From: Actinostola sp. cb2023
Lineage: Eukaryota > Cnidaria > Anthozoa > Actiniaria > Actinostolidae
Length of the DNA: 64,000 nucleotides
Direction: 5' to 3'
Assembly (NCBI GenBank): GCA_033675265.1
Contig: JAUJYZ010001116.1
Location: 1 to 64,000, forward strand
The position numbers were made by a program, and so were the translations under genes. Shown here piece after piece: positions 1 through 12,742 of the stretch. Within the stretch, counting starts at the first letter, position 1. Each line of letters starts with the position of its first letter. Below the pieces are notes generated by a model. That model was given only the letters and a program-made list of their open reading frames with translations, was not told the origin of the DNA and made no database searches.

Positions 1-136
1 TATTCTTCTTGTGCCTATCTTTGATATCCTTGCCTCGACCTTTTTGGTTGGAGATGGCTTTATTCTCTCTTTTTTTGCTGATCTTTGTAGGAATCTGTTT
101 TCAATGGTGATATTTTTCTTTCCTCAAGTGAACCTT

Positions 137-552
137 AAACACTAACCGCGCCTATAAAAGGGCCTGTGCCATGCAGCTAACACATTTCAGTTGTCCAGTC
201 ACTTCCATCGGACTGTCAGAGCTCTGGATCGTAACATGGGCGCGAAATTGAAATTCAAAATATGATTTCAAATTTTGACTTTCTTCTTTCTTTTTAAAAT
301 AACATCAATAACTCATGCATTTTCAAAATCTTGTTATTATTTTGAAAATGATCAGTTTTGAAAATGATTGATATCTAGCTCAGTTTTTCTCGAAGTCCCC
401 AACTGAATAATAATTACGAAACTTTGGTCGTCGAATAACGACATCAGGAATACGAAGATTTACTCCACCATTTCAAATTGATTCAAAACTGAGCGGGAAA
501 GTCTGTGAAATGAAGGCGGTCCAGTCCCTTTTATAGCGCGGTTTCTGTTTAA
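137..552. repeat. Inverted repeat with two convergent TATA-like boxes
   Basis: The sequence TTAAACA..AACCGCGC(C)TATAAAAGGG at 135-162 (+) is matched by its reverse complement at 523-552. Each arm carries TATAAAAGGG, a good TATA box, pointing inward. The rest of the 380-bp interior is not palindromic. It may be the ends of a mobile element or two duplicated promoters facing each other; no coding region is evident downstream of either. Confidence 0.45.
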
Positions 553-3500
553 TGTAAAATAATAATAGATAATAATAATATAAATAAGAATAATATCATG
601 ATTTTTTCCATGGATGTCCGATAACTAAAACTGTAAAACCATTACATTGGAAAACGTAACCTTGATTTAATTAGGGTTTTCCGATTTAGAAGCGGAATTC
701 GAGCGTGAAAAACCGGAACACTTTTTTCAACCTATTGAAATGCTAATTCCTGTTCCTTTGTTTTAATAATAGCATCGACGTCGCATTCTTTTAAACTGGG
801 ATAAAATAATTGGAAAATGGATTTTTTCAGAATTATATTATATTATTGATTTCACGTTATATATTAATGTGAAACTTTCTTTATTTTTATTAGACTACGA
901 ATCACTGAGGCCCTTTATTCCTATGCACAAAATACCAAGCCTATTCAGAATTTAATATCGCAACTATGGAGATTAAGGGTCCCCTTCACACCCAGGCCAC
1001 AGAACTCGTCGGGCACCTATGCCATATGTACACTTTTTGTTTTTTGGTGGCCAGTGCATGTCTGGGTGACCATGTTCCCGCGAAAATGACGAATCACCAT
1101 GCCTACAAATCATTTTTTTTTTTAATGTGAAAATATTAATGGTGTTTGCGGAATTTTCGACATCTGGTCGTGGCTATGTTGCAATTGTCACAACACATGG
1201 TTTCGGATTTCTAGACCGAGGCAAGGTCAGCATTGTCTTATTTTACGATACCAAACTACTTACCCCTTAGATCTATCGCGGAATAACCACAGAACAACCA
1301 TGCTCTGAGAATCCATGGGTGCTCTCGGCGCGGTGCTCGGCGAAAACATCGAGGTTTCAATCCAAAACCCGAGCTGAAGAGCACATGCTGGAATTCTCGA
1401 GTCATACAACACTTTTAGTATCTCATATAGTTCATTTCGTCGTATACATTGGTAAATCATTTCTACTAGTCGCTGTTTTGAGGAATCCAATCCTTGCTTC
1501 GTTATTCCGTTTCGATTGGCCCAGCCCATGTTGGCTTACGATCGAAATCCAGGTATCATGTCTAAAGATCTCCAATCTAGTCTTTCGTTGTCTGTCTTGG
1601 ATTTATTTTGTCTTCGGGCTTCGTTTCCCGGTCTTACTAAAATAAACAAAATAGAGTTCATTGGAATGTTGATGTAATGATACGCCCAAATGCATTCAAA
1701 CACTTCAAAATGTATAGTCGCGGGGTGAGTCGTTTCGACCTTTCAAGTCCACTGAGGTTCACTGAGTACCGTATCTGAATGAACCAATTAAAGCCACCGT
1801 CGGGTATGTTATTCAGGTTATAGGTTCTGGTCGCATAAAAGCACCCGCCAAACATTTTCAGTTTGTCCCTCAGTCTGCTAGCTCCTCAAACTGACAGTAT
1901 AAGCGCGGCCCCGGAGCGCGGCACAACACTGTGATGTGTAACAAATTGCTATCCCTTCTACAATTCTCAGCCTGTTCTCTTCGTGTTCCTCTTCACCTTT
2001 TATTTCATGTGTGATGACCCTTCATTGGCTCACCACCAAACGCTTCAGTATTTGTCGACCAGCTTGGCGCATACTGCCTCCTTCCTACTGAGTTTGGCAG
2101 CATTTTAGCCATTTCATCTTGATGTCGGAGTTTGGTTTCTTCTCACTTACTTCCTGATTGAGCCACATCGCTATGAATTCGTCGTTAACTGTCGGAAGAA
2201 CTTGGGAGGTTTTTTGCTGAAAGCGAAGCCAAGTTGTTAGGTATTATAGGCTCAAACCTTTTAGTTCTTGGAATGTATACGTGTATCCTTACCTCTGAAA
2301 TGACTGACGCCATATCAGTTAATTTTTCGCAGCTCGTTTAGCGGATGCGTTCTGCTATAGTTTTTTCCCTGTCATTTGGGTCAGCACGGTTACATAGGTC
2401 CACCCTCTCGTCCAAAACTTCACATGTATGGGTTGGGGGCCTTTGTTGATGATCGTATAGCTGTTTTCTTTTGGTTTACCGGCGTTGAATAAAGAAAGTC
2501 AAAGGCAAATACTTTTTTTCACTCATCGCAGGTCAAGGAAATATTTCTCAGACATCGTACTGACACGATACAAAGTTACCACACACTGCTCAGTTAGTGT
2601 CATCTCTTTATGCCGAAGTGGAGGCTATCACGAAATAGCTATTTTTTCCAAGAATTTTGTGTAGTCCGGGATCAGCAAATTGCGAACCAACAGAAAAACT
2701 GTGAAATATGTTTGTTGTTGAATATTAATACATACTAAACGTTGCCTTGTGAAAACTCATGAGGAACCCTAAACGTTATTGGTACCACCAGACTATGTGT
2801 TTTTATTATGTTGAAATTGCCCCACGGGAACAGTTATAAATGTATGGATGTATAAAACATATGTCATGGCGCCCAGGGCTACAAGATTGCCGCCTCGCCT
2901 CTTTATCCCTATTCATTGTAACTAAATAATGATAATATTCATTTCATGCTAACATAGACGTAAACAGTCGTTCCGTTTCCACTAATCGTAAAACTCTAAT
3001 AAAAATCTGCGCTAAATTCTCAGTTTAAGGAAGCCATTTTATTAACGGTCACATGAGAAACATCACAACCAAAACAGGTATGTGGGACATAGTTAGAAAG
3101 CGAAAAACTGAACTCCCCACTTCACGATTGCGATAGTAAAATATTAGATATTGAAAATATAAGAGGAGCAGTTTATGACCATATCTATGAACTACAATTA
3201 ACCTTACATGAGATCTTTTCAGTACAAATTTACTAACAACATTTTATTTTTTAAATCGGGATCTTTTTCAGATTCAAGCTGGTTAATTACACTCTTCCCT
3301 TGTGCTCATTTTTGCAAATCTTCTTTGGAACATGCTGACATATCTTTTGCAGAGTGTATTGAAACTAGTCTGGCTTTCCACTCCTAGCACAGGGATTTAA
3401 ATTTGAAGTTTCACTACGTCATCCTTTGATGTCTTTCTGATAATAGACGGATTCTTTCGTGAGTCAAAGCTCACTTACTTCTTTTGCAACAGCCCAGTCA

Positions 3501-4764
3501 GATTGCATGTGTGATGTTTTCACATAAACTAGATGCTTTCCCAATGGATTGGTACTCTCTCTGTAAGACTTTTCTCATTGTTTCAAGAGGATAGCGATCG
3601 AACCTTTTACACTCTGGTAGGTTTTCACTCACTTAGTTTTCCACTGGTGCCGATATTCGTGTCGACGCGAGGAAGAATGATGTTTCTTTTTTCTGGTAGA
3701 AACTGTGCAGTTGACCACCTGCAGTCGCTAATCAAATTGATTGTCTGTTTGTATGTGATAATAAGAAACTAAAGGTTTGGTCGCTTCGTAAGAGGAGTCA
3801 ATCATCATAGGAGAGTAGAATATCCAAAGATTTCGCGACTCTCTTTGGCTTTGACAATGGCTCGTTGTCTTCTTGTAATGGATCCCAGGATCGATTTAAG
3901 ATCAGATTGATTCAACCTCTTAAATCTTGCCTAGAGATTTTTCCTTGATTAACTTCAATTGCAATGTTTTCTTGATTACATTTGATGTCTTCCTGCTTTC
4001 GCTTCTAGCGTTAGAGAGAAGCTTATCATGGAGCGATAGGCATTGCTTGCAACGACAGTTTTCGCTCTCGGTGTCAGCAGATAGATTGATATCGATCGCA
4101 AACTGATTATGTCCTCGCAAATGGACATAACTTTTACCAAAATATATCTTTTGTCTTTATTTCAATTTCGTTTGAAACAAAGAAACACTTTGTTTCGTCC
4201 CCCGTACATTTGTTGCTTTCCTGACATCGAAAGTCGATAAAAGGACGACCTACGAAGATCTTTTGGGCTTGCCAAGAATTTCGCGCAATTAAGTTTTACG
4301 CGACTACATTTTGATGGGTTCTACGAAACAAAACATCTATCTGATTGGTTATGTTCTAACAAAGGACAGGAATGTTCGCTTGTGTTATCAGCTGCTTGTT
4401 GGAAGATAGCGTTTGCGTGACAATCCCAAACTACAGGGCTGCGATGGAGATAGTCTAATCAGTTTACAAATAGAGTGAATCTGTTGGTGGATTCTTTTAG
4501 TTATCGTTTTAGTTAGAGCTTGCAATCATGGTTATGGTTCCTGTGAGAGAGTACTAACGTGGAGTCAAACAGTATAGAAAAACTGATACCGTCCAGATAT
4601 TAGTGAAACAAACATTGGACAATTTCGAAACTGATATCACACCATGAGATTACTACGCTACACCGTCATAAAATCAGTACTTCGTCGTGTACCACTTGTA
4701 TATGGGTTCCTTGTCTAACTAGAATTCTAGTCGTACCTGTGCATGTCACCTATCTCGGCCTGCC

Positions 4765-5178
4765 CTACACATTGCTGAAATATTTCGCACACTTATCGTC
4801 AGTTCCCAATGAATTTACAAGCAGAAATAATTCAGAGCAACAACGCATACGGCATCGCCATAAGGGTTTAATCAGGGACAGCGATGGTGGGCTTTGATGA
4901 AACCCCGGCTGGCGCAAAACATCCGTGGTCTTACCCCCACCCCACCACCCCCCCCCCCCCCCACCGTTTCCAACTATTGTTGAATTTCGTTTCCAGATAA
5001 CGTGGCATGCAATTACGAAACAAATTAAAATCCAAGTTACTACCAAAAGTACTGCCATCAAATCGTCGATGAAGTCGCTGTTTGCAAGAGCGTTGGTCGA
5101 GTTGAAGTTGACTGTCGTATGCCGAATTTGTTTCAACAGTCGTTCCCCTCGCCTCAGTCTCTCCCGTCTTCTTCTCAC
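4765..5178 (-). CDS. Hypothetical single-pass membrane ORF (doubtful)
   Basis: This is a 137-codon ORF that I do not recognise. It starts with an Arg-rich segment, then has one strongly hydrophobic stretch at about residues 38-63 (LMAVLLVVTWILICFVIAC) followed by WKRN, which would suit a membrane helix with basic flanks. A Gly/Trp run follows, produced by the poly-C tract on the opposite strand. No family match, no intron context and no promoter can be pointed to, so it may be a chance ORF. Confidence 0.15.
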   Translation of the reverse strand: MRRRRERLRRGERLLKQIRHTTVNFNSTNALANSDFIDDLMAVLLVVTWILICFVIACHVIWKRNSTIVGNGGGGGGWWGGGKTTDVLRQPGFHQSPPSLSLIKPLWRCRMRCCSELFLLVNSLGTDDKCAKYFSNV

Positions 5179-6751
5179 TCGCCACAGGAATCTTCAGTTC
5201 TGGTTCACTGGTTCCGAAAAGGAGGCCTGCGGAGGAGGCTAATTAAAGGGGCAGTATCACAGTTGTGCACATGCGTCCTTTATAACGTTTGTCCGGGCCA
5301 TACGAAATTGTTTTCAAGACAAGAGACCGAGAGGAAAAAGTATATCAAATGATATCATTGTAATCCTTGTGCACTCTAGAGATTATACTTGTTCAGTTAT
5401 TTAGACTGATATGATTGTTATTTCGTCTTTTTCAAGTAGTTATTTTTGATTTGAAGTCGAAGTTTATATATATTTAATCGGCGTGAACGATGACTAAATC
5501 CTCGGCCGCCTGGAAGGTAGTGGTTGATGACAAAATTCTAAATTTTTGTTTTACTGGGAAGAAGAATACAGATTGCTGAGTTCGCTAGACATCTCCTAGC
5601 TCTGGAGTACCAAAGGAGGTTTTCAAAGGAGGGGGTAGGAAAGTAAGTCGCGAACGTATGACACCAAACTGAGACTACGTACTTCACTGGCGAATTTTAT
5701 GTTCTCAAGTCTATACTGTAGTTATTCATGTCGAGTTTATGTATACGATGAACAACTATTGCAAACAACTGTCACATTGTCACATGGTAATGAGCGTTCA
5801 TTTATTTCTGCAAGTTTAGAAGTCAGGTTATCACACAACGGCAAAAGAGAAACTGACAAGACCTATAGACAAGACCTTGACAACATTTCCGATTTTGGAC
5901 CTTCATACTTTTACACGGGAATCTCCGATTATCTTGTGCAGTCGTTATTGTAGAGCTGTTTACTCTTACAATTAAAGGAAGCACTAATACCTTATACAGT
6001 AGTTAACATATTCGTAGTCTGTTTTTTGAAGCAAAGAAGTAATAAGCCAAGTCAGAGTTAAGGGGCGCGCGAGGCCTGGTAACGATTGGGGATAAAATGT
6101 GTCCGAAGTGAATTTTCCAGGAGCATTTTTGCACTACCTTTTTTCTGTATTAATAAAGTTATTTTCCCTGTTTACTAGTCACATACAACTGCAAGGTAAC
6201 TCTAACAGCGCACAATAATCAAATGAAAAAACTGTATATTTCCTGAATCAGCCCCACAGGCTTACCAATCTCTGAACTCGGTGGAAGCGGATTGGGCTTC
6301 CTGTGTCAACTGAAACGATCGTTAGTTTCACAACTTGTTGATGATCTTTATTGTACCATATAGTGTTATAAAAAAAGATTGCAAATTCATATATAATTAT
6401 TATTTAAACAGACAGTAAAGGTACTAGCTATTCAGTATAGCCAAGCTAATCTAGCTGAATAGCTGACATAAGTTATTTAACATTTTGTTATATTTTGTTT
6501 ATATGGTACTAAATGTTAAATACAAATATAAAGAAGATTAATTACACAAATAAACATATAATTATATTAATATAATATACAATACAATATAGTATGTACA
6601 TTCAGAATATTATTTAGGACAAGTGTGAAACAAATAACATGTATGAAAAAGAAAGAAAGAAAGAAAAAATATGAAATATGAAATATGAAATCATTTAGAT
6701 ACAAGGAAGTAAGTTGTTTCTTAAAATTAGATTTCTTCAAACTCTTGAAAG

Positions 6752-9339
6752 GTGACTCCGTTATTAATTCTCGCCGCACTCGTCTATGACAAACTTTGGG
6801 TCATAACTTCCTCTGCTTTTTATGCAATTGCCATATCCTATAACATTAGCAACAATTAGAGCTTTCATTCACCTAGAATACAATATAATTCGATTGCACA
6901 TGCAGAACATTTTTTAGATAGATAAAGGAGAATTGGTAATCGGACTCTATTGTTGTTGGGGTAAATGAATAAGTGATAAAGAATGTGGGGTGGGAATTGT
7001 GGATAAAAGGGAGAGGGGTCTTCATTGGGACTGTAGAATATGAGCTTCATATGATCACTGAAGCATGAATTTAGAGGTAGGGTTGGTAAACCCAGTTTAA
7101 CATAACTCATCATCAGGGGTTTAAGACGTTAAACTGTGTTGTCATTATGGTAGATGACAAACGTGTTTCATACTTCAAGGCCTTGAAGCTTAACCCTACA
7201 CGTGGTTACCAAATAAATTCATGCAATAGTGCAAGGGACATAAGTGTGGGTGGGATGAATGGGAGACTACAATGTACGCTAACTCGTGAACATACGTAAG
7301 GCCAAAAACCTGAACTTTAACCGGAAAAAGTGAAAATAAATGGTAAAAATAGCTGAAAAGAAACAGAAGGTTGGAGAAAAGGGAAGAGCCTACCCTTGAA
7401 GAATGAAACGCTGGCGGACCAGTGGATGCGTGGTTAGCAAAAATGTTGCTTATAGGCATATTCCTCGGTGAATATAGCTTGGCTATGATGTTAGCGAAAC
7501 TATAAGAAAAAGCCGGTGAAAAGAAACGCGTGACATAATTTAAAAGAAAAAAAACGTCCAAACCGTGACGTATACAGAAAGTAGAACGGAAAATAAATAA
7601 AGAAAACGAAGGGGAATATGTTGCCAGGAAACCAAGATAAAATGGCGACATCCTAGGAAAAAAAACAATAATACGGAGGGGGAGGTGAGAGGACGAAGGG
7701 GGATAAATTTAAACGGGAACCCTGTGTGTGGGACGTGTGTACTGGAAAGGAGTAAACCAAAATGGCCGACCAAAGTACTGACAAGGGGAAAGAAGGAGTT
7801 ACATGAAAGGATAAAAAGGTGAGGAAAGGAGGCAAAACTACATGGAATAGTTATTTATTGAAAGCTAGACTGTTAACAATAGTGGGAGGGCCGTAAAAAA
7901 CATAAGATGATATAAAATTGGGGACCTAGCGAATATGTAATAATGTTGTTATTTAATTGTTCCATTGTAGATGATAGTGGTGAAGTTGACCAATGATGTA
8001 CTATCCCAGTACTTTGTAGATACATTGTAAGATACGATGATAGAGTCTGATAATAAATATCGTGAATATAGACAATGGGGCTGATGGTAGAAGACAATAT
8101 ATATATTTGATCCAGTAGTAATAATGAGTAGAAATGAGGTCCTTGATATATTGTACAAATGATGACATAAAACCCATGTAGACGGTATAAATATGTAGAA
8201 TAATGTTAATGTAGAGAGCACACCTTGAAGTAAAGAAGTATGAAACACCATCTTTCTTCTGTGTTGAATGGTAAAGTGTTTATAAATGTGCCTGAAAAGC
8301 CATAGATGGGTTGGTTTGACTTGATGTTGTGATCAAGTAAATCGGTATAATAAAATAAGTCATGGTAGATATATCAGGAAGGTCAGCCATACATAGTAGG
8401 AATCCAAAATGCGAGCATATTCTATGACATCTGGGATATAGGGAGTGACGGTGGTACAATGTAGAACTGGGATAGTGGTTGAGTATAATGGGGGTACATG
8501 TAGATCAAACTACAGGAGGCCATCCAAGGAGAGCAAGGAGAGAGGGAACACGGTTCAGCAGTTAGGAATGTGAGTGTTGGAAGTAGAGGTGAAACGTGTG
8601 TGTACTAGTGGTCTTTAAGGTTGGAATGACGGCTGAGGCTGTGGTGGGAGAGTGAGGGAAGATACGTGAAAGTTTTCAGGATCCTTACTGATTAGAAACC
8701 AGAAGTGATGGAGTATGGAAGGAATGGAATGTAGTGTAGGATGGTATGGGACAATGAAAGGCAAGACCTGTTTATGTATGTGAGTTTCTTTGTGTGATGG
8801 ATTATGAAGTAATTGGAACTGCGTGAGGTGTAGGATTTTGCTGAAGTTGTGATTGATCAGTGAGTTAGGGTAACCCCTGGAAAGTAAAATGAGTTTCAGT
8901 CGCAGTAGTTGTTGACATAGTTGTTATTGTCTGTTATGATGCGTCTAAAAATCTCAGAGCCTGAATCACTTTAGATTGACATAATTCATAACTTGGCCAA
9001 GTTTTAGCAAAATCGTTGGAGCTAAAGCACATTTCAAGATAATTATAAGTGCTTAATTTTGGTGGCCTTCATGCGCGCCCGTGCTTTAGCTCCAACGATT
9101 TTGCTAAAACTTGGTCAGGTTATGAATTATGTCAATCTAAAGTGATTCTAAAACTTTCATTCAAAAAAAAAAAACGCAATATCCAATTTTATCCAATTTT
9201 ATTCTGCAGTGCAATCGAATCATATTGTATTATAGGTGAATGATAGCTCTAATTGTTGCCAATGTTTTATAAAAGCAGAGGAAGTTATGACCCAAAGTTT
9301 GTCATAGACGAGTGCGCCGAGAATTATAACGGAGTTCAC
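6752..9339. mobile_element. 2.6 kb foldback DNA element with ~150-bp inverted ends
   Basis: The left arm (6752 to about 6905) and right arm (about 9204 to 9339) are imperfect reverse complements. Both arms read inward as GTGA(A)CTCCGTTAT..AATTCTCG, then CACTCGTCTATGAC, a block around TGGGTCATAACTTCCTCTGC, and finally a block ending in CGATTGCA. Between them lie about 2.3 kb that are strongly purine-rich on the plus strand (7200-8900). This leaves pyrimidine-rich ORFs on the minus strand with no recognisable domain. No transposase is visible, so it looks like a non-autonomous element. I could not fix a target-site duplication. Confidence 0.6.
8967..9156. repeat. Hairpin-forming inverted repeat (MITE-like) inside the foldback element
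   Basis: Arms 8967-9030 and about 9091-9156 are nearly perfect reverse complements (TTTAGATTGACATAATTCAT on one side, ATGAATTATGTCAATCTAAA on the other), separated by a loop of about 60 bp. Both arms contain TTAGCAAAATCGTTGGAGCT or its complement. It lies just inside the right arm of the larger element and may be a nested insertion. Confidence 0.6.
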
Positions 9340-10717
9340 TATCAAACAACTATCAAATGACTATCAAATAAAAACCCTATCTGGTGGCAAAAATCACAAA
9401 AATGGAATTCGCTCTAACTTTGCATATGGGTAGCCCTTGGTCTGAATATAAACGCTGTGTAGTTTGTTTGGAAAAATATTTATTTATTTTGGAGAAAATC
9501 GAAAAAAATTTTTTTGGCTTCAGACACCATGTAATGACGGCCGGCGGAGTGAAAATGCATCAAAATCATTCCATTCGTATATCAAAACTAAAACCAACAG
9601 AAATATTTCAACAACATCACTGTATTGTATAACTCTTCCTTGGTCTCTAAGCTTAATATCATAAACATTGAGCGAGTTTAAGGTGGCGCACGGCTATTTC
9701 ACAGGGAAACAAGACTCAAATCTAATCGCGACTATTACCAAGGAAACGTTTGCCGATTTCTGAGATTTTTTGCGACGTGATAAAGGGATCTTTCAACAAT
9801 ATATTTAAGGAGAATTGCCATTGAAAATGTTCGCCGATTGCATGAAATAAGCAATTTTCCGAAGGGGGGCATAACACAACAAAGTATTCCTTCTCCACAG
9901 AGACAAGACAAATTTCTATGTTTTCGTTTCCAATAGAGTATTTTAGTGTCCTAGTTTACACTCATAACAGCTGATCACAATTGAACACTTGGAAGTTGTT
10001 CGATAAGTATCGACTAAATTGTGTAACACAAATGCCTGTACGTACGATATAGTCAGATATCAAGACGAATACTGTTTCATTTCTCTCATCATACCTGTAA
10101 TGGCAAACCTTGATATCCAAGGAAACTTCAGTAAAAGAACCAAGAAGATGGGAGCCGCCTAGTAAGAGTTAACATATAGCGGAGTGAAGCGGTTTATACT
10201 GCGTGTAAAGTGCAGATACAAACGTACCTTCTACAGCACCTATTACCGAATTTGTCTCAATTTTTTTTTGATAATGACAAAGACCAATACATATAACAGA
10301 GACTTGCCAAGTTTCAGCGAATAACTAGAATTCAGTGTCGAGAAATTAGCGGCCAAATATCGCTTTAGAAGACTCATGGCAAACCAGACTCAAGGCAAAC
10401 CCCTAAATGCACGATGTTGATATTGCAAAACATTACACCTCGGCATGCATATTTGAATACCCAAGGGACAGGTCACCTCTTGTGAATGAGAGGCATTTAA
10501 AAATAATGGAAATGCATATCATTATAATATGTTAATTAAAATTAATCACGGCATAAAGAGATGACTAGAGTCATTTTACGCGTTCGTTGAACGGCGTACA
10601 CCGTGAATAAGAAATGCCGAGAGGAGAACATTTATTGAATCATACTTTCAGGAAAAAAAAGAATGCATACAGGAAAGATAAAGGCAGAACTACAGGTAAA
10701 CGTTATTACCGTTCACA
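9340..10717. other. Intergenic, nothing recognised
   Basis: AT-rich sequence with ORFs below 90 codons on either strand, none recognisable. A run of A and T blocks around 9480-9530 and the motif TCAAATGACTATCAAATA at 9353-9370 are the only local structure seen. Confidence 0.4.
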
Positions 10718-11485
10718 GTGCATTTCGTCTTTACGTTTTCAAATTGCGCCTTTTCTTGGCGATGTCTGATATTGAATCAATTAGAAAAAATTCCATCATG
10801 CAACGAGGATGTGGTTGACAGTGAACCAGTCACAAACAATTTTGGCGAGAGAATGAAAGAACTGAGACTGAAAAGACAAGAAAAGAATGGTGCTATCTGT
10901 AGCCTCCCGCCCAAGAGAAAAATGGAGAAGTTCTCCGTGCCCTCCTTCCCCAAAACCAGAAGCCAAAGTGAAACGTGTACTAGTACCAATCCATCACAAT
11001 GCGATCTTCAATACAGGGTGGTCAACTGGCAGGCATTGTCGATGCAACTTGATAAGTGCCAAAAGTGCAACAAAGGCCCACTGAATATACGAAACACCGT
11101 TGACGAACGAAAAGCAGGACTAGCGTTTATCACCAAAATACAGTGCAGTCCATGCGGGGAAATTAACATGATAAGGTACGACGAAGTCTATCCCGATGAA
11201 GGAAAACGTGGCCCTAACAGAAGCCAACTAAACGAAAGAGCAGTTCTCGGTACCCTTCATTCCGGTAATGGCTACGCCCAACTTGCGCACCTTCTTGCTC
11301 CCTTGGACATCGATCCCATGGATTGCAAAACTTACAAAATAATCGAGGGAAGGGTCGGGCAACGTATTGAATCAGTGGCGCAGACAAGTTGTTCCGATAC
11401 CCTAGCACAGGAAGCTGCCAGTGTAGAAGGAAACGATCTGGCAATATCCTATGAAGTTAGAAGTAAGACTAAGTCTGAAGTCTGA
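10718..11485 (+). pseudogene. Mutator-like transposase, N-terminal fragment
   Basis: The 255-codon ORF contains two CxxC pairs (C114/C117 and C143/C146) framing a conserved-looking block, then RAVLGTLHSGNGYAQLAHLL and a helix-rich segment ending near SCSDTLAQEA. This pattern (CxxC, Y-x-E, GP..SQLN..AVLG, G.GY.Q....L..L.I) is what I know from the Mutator-like transposase N-terminal domain widespread in corals, lancelets and sponges. The expected downstream catalytic DDE region is not present after 11485, where the frame stops and noncoding sequence follows. The first 30 or so residues may not be genuine. It is best read as a truncated mobile-element gene, or one exon of a longer element. The role, if intact, would be DNA cut-and-paste transposition. 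Confidence 0.6.
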
Positions 11486-11827
11486 AGTCCCCTCAACGCT
11501 TCCGTACGAAACGGACCCAGGGTTTTCGTAAAATATCATCTTTCGGAAAGACATGCATTGATATTCCAACAGTGTGTTGACTGTTGGTGCAGCTTACTTT
11601 ACCAGGACCGCCAGTGACACAATATTTGCCACCGCGAGAATTTTCTTTACCGCCCGAGGCCATCTTTCTTCACAGCCCAGCGGTCTTTGAACAATGGCCC
11701 GTCCTACTTATGACGTCACGCATACTTAATTAGCATCACGGGATGTTCGCATCAAATTCACAAGATTCTTGATCTTCAAGAACACATTACAGTAAGTTTG
11801 CGTGGACGGATTTTATTAAGTAAAACG

Positions 11828-12199
11828 TCATTTTAACCAGTAAAGATAGAACTTTAAGAATCTACAGAATTTTATGGACTTAAATTTTCGATGCGTGTGC
11901 ACTTTAAACTTAGGAATAAGCTTATCGACAATTTCGTACCTGGTAATCAAAGTGGCTTTTTTCCCGGACGTTTTCGCTCCTCTGCACAGAAGCCATCTCT
12001 TCAACAGAACAACACTACATTGTTCGATAGATTCACGAGAAATCTTAGCCCCAGGAATGTCATCCTCGGTAATATCTATCTTATCGTTAACCATCTTCTT
12101 CAAATCACTGTTCATAACACCTGCCATTTTGGAAATCTGGCCATTCAAACAATCCATGCAAGCTTTGCGGTCATGATTCGAACCCTGTTTCCCGCTCAA
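11828..12199 (-). CDS. Short SAP-like ORF, probably mobile-element associated
   Basis: The ORF starts at ATG 12199 and runs 123 codons. Residues about 56-90 read like a SAP-type helix-extended loop-helix (SVVLLKRWLLCRGAKTSGKK followed by ATLITR), a DNA-binding fold. Proteins beginning with this kind of block and a CMDCLNGQ-like N-terminus occur next to YqaJ/SWIM-type mobile genes in cnidarian and sponge genomes; this is recollection, not a search result. The C-terminal 25 residues are Lys/Phe-rich and may be read-through into an intron. The adjacent Mutator fragment, 340 bp away on the other strand, suggests a decayed transposon neighbourhood. Confidence 0.4.
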   Translation of the reverse strand: MSGKQGSNHDRKACMDCLNGQISKMAGVMNSDLKKMVNDKIDITEDDIPGAKISRESIEQCSVVLLKRWLLCRGAKTSGKKATLITRYEIVDKLIPKFKVHTHRKFKSIKFCRFLKFYLYWLK

Positions 12200-12742
12200 T
12201 TTGAAAAAGGCGAATTAATGTTCAAAGTACATGCGTGTGTACAACGAAGATGCATGGCAGCCATTTTGTTTTAGCTTGCCAAATGGATATTGGGTGTGTG
12301 GACATCTGGTTCCTTCTTTCTAATGCATTGATCGTGTATATTAGTACAAATGTACGACACCTGTAGCATGATTTCAGGAATGTTGACATAAGCCATGATT
12401 TTGGAGTTACGTATACACTTATTTTTACTGTCAGTAAAATAACAACAACAAAATAATACATTTATAAACAAACTTTTGGAAACCATATCACATCAAATTC
12501 ATTGTACAAAAATATATTTACATCAATAGTTTTAAGGTGATTCTTATTTTAGTCCCAGTATGGCTACATTTGATCCTCTAAGGCCTGAATTCCAGTCACG
12601 GACAGTCAATTGTTCCATGTAGTCCACAACTTCATTTAGCTGGCCATTTGTAGAAGTGGATATGAGTCCTCCATTGGATCCATGGCAATGGCTCTCGAGT
12701 AGACACATCTGTGTTTGATTGAAGCACAACAGCATAGATTTA

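Larger units (their letters stand above)
1..6751. other. Gene-poor AT-rich region, no recognised gene
   Basis: I find no open frame here that resembles a known protein and no convincing chain of exons. ORFs are short, overlap on both strands, and lack codon-like composition. The stretch holds a converging pair of TATA-like boxes (about 153-160 on + and 528-535 on -) within an inverted repeat, and a poly-C tract at 4947-4963. A minus-strand ORF at 4765-5178 has one hydrophobic segment and is listed separately. Distal, unlinked exons of a neighbouring gene cannot be excluded. Confidence 0.5.

Noticed and set aside
1260..1855. Overlapping ORFs of 65-108 codons
   Set aside because: Both strands open at once, no family pattern and no splice context.
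12544..12735. Minus-strand [18 protein letters not shown]... as the C-terminus of the WW/CUE gene
   Set aside because: It is open and followed by TAA, but the splice phase from the preceding exon leads into another frame that stops at 12743. I found no domain to favour it, so I left the terminus tentative.
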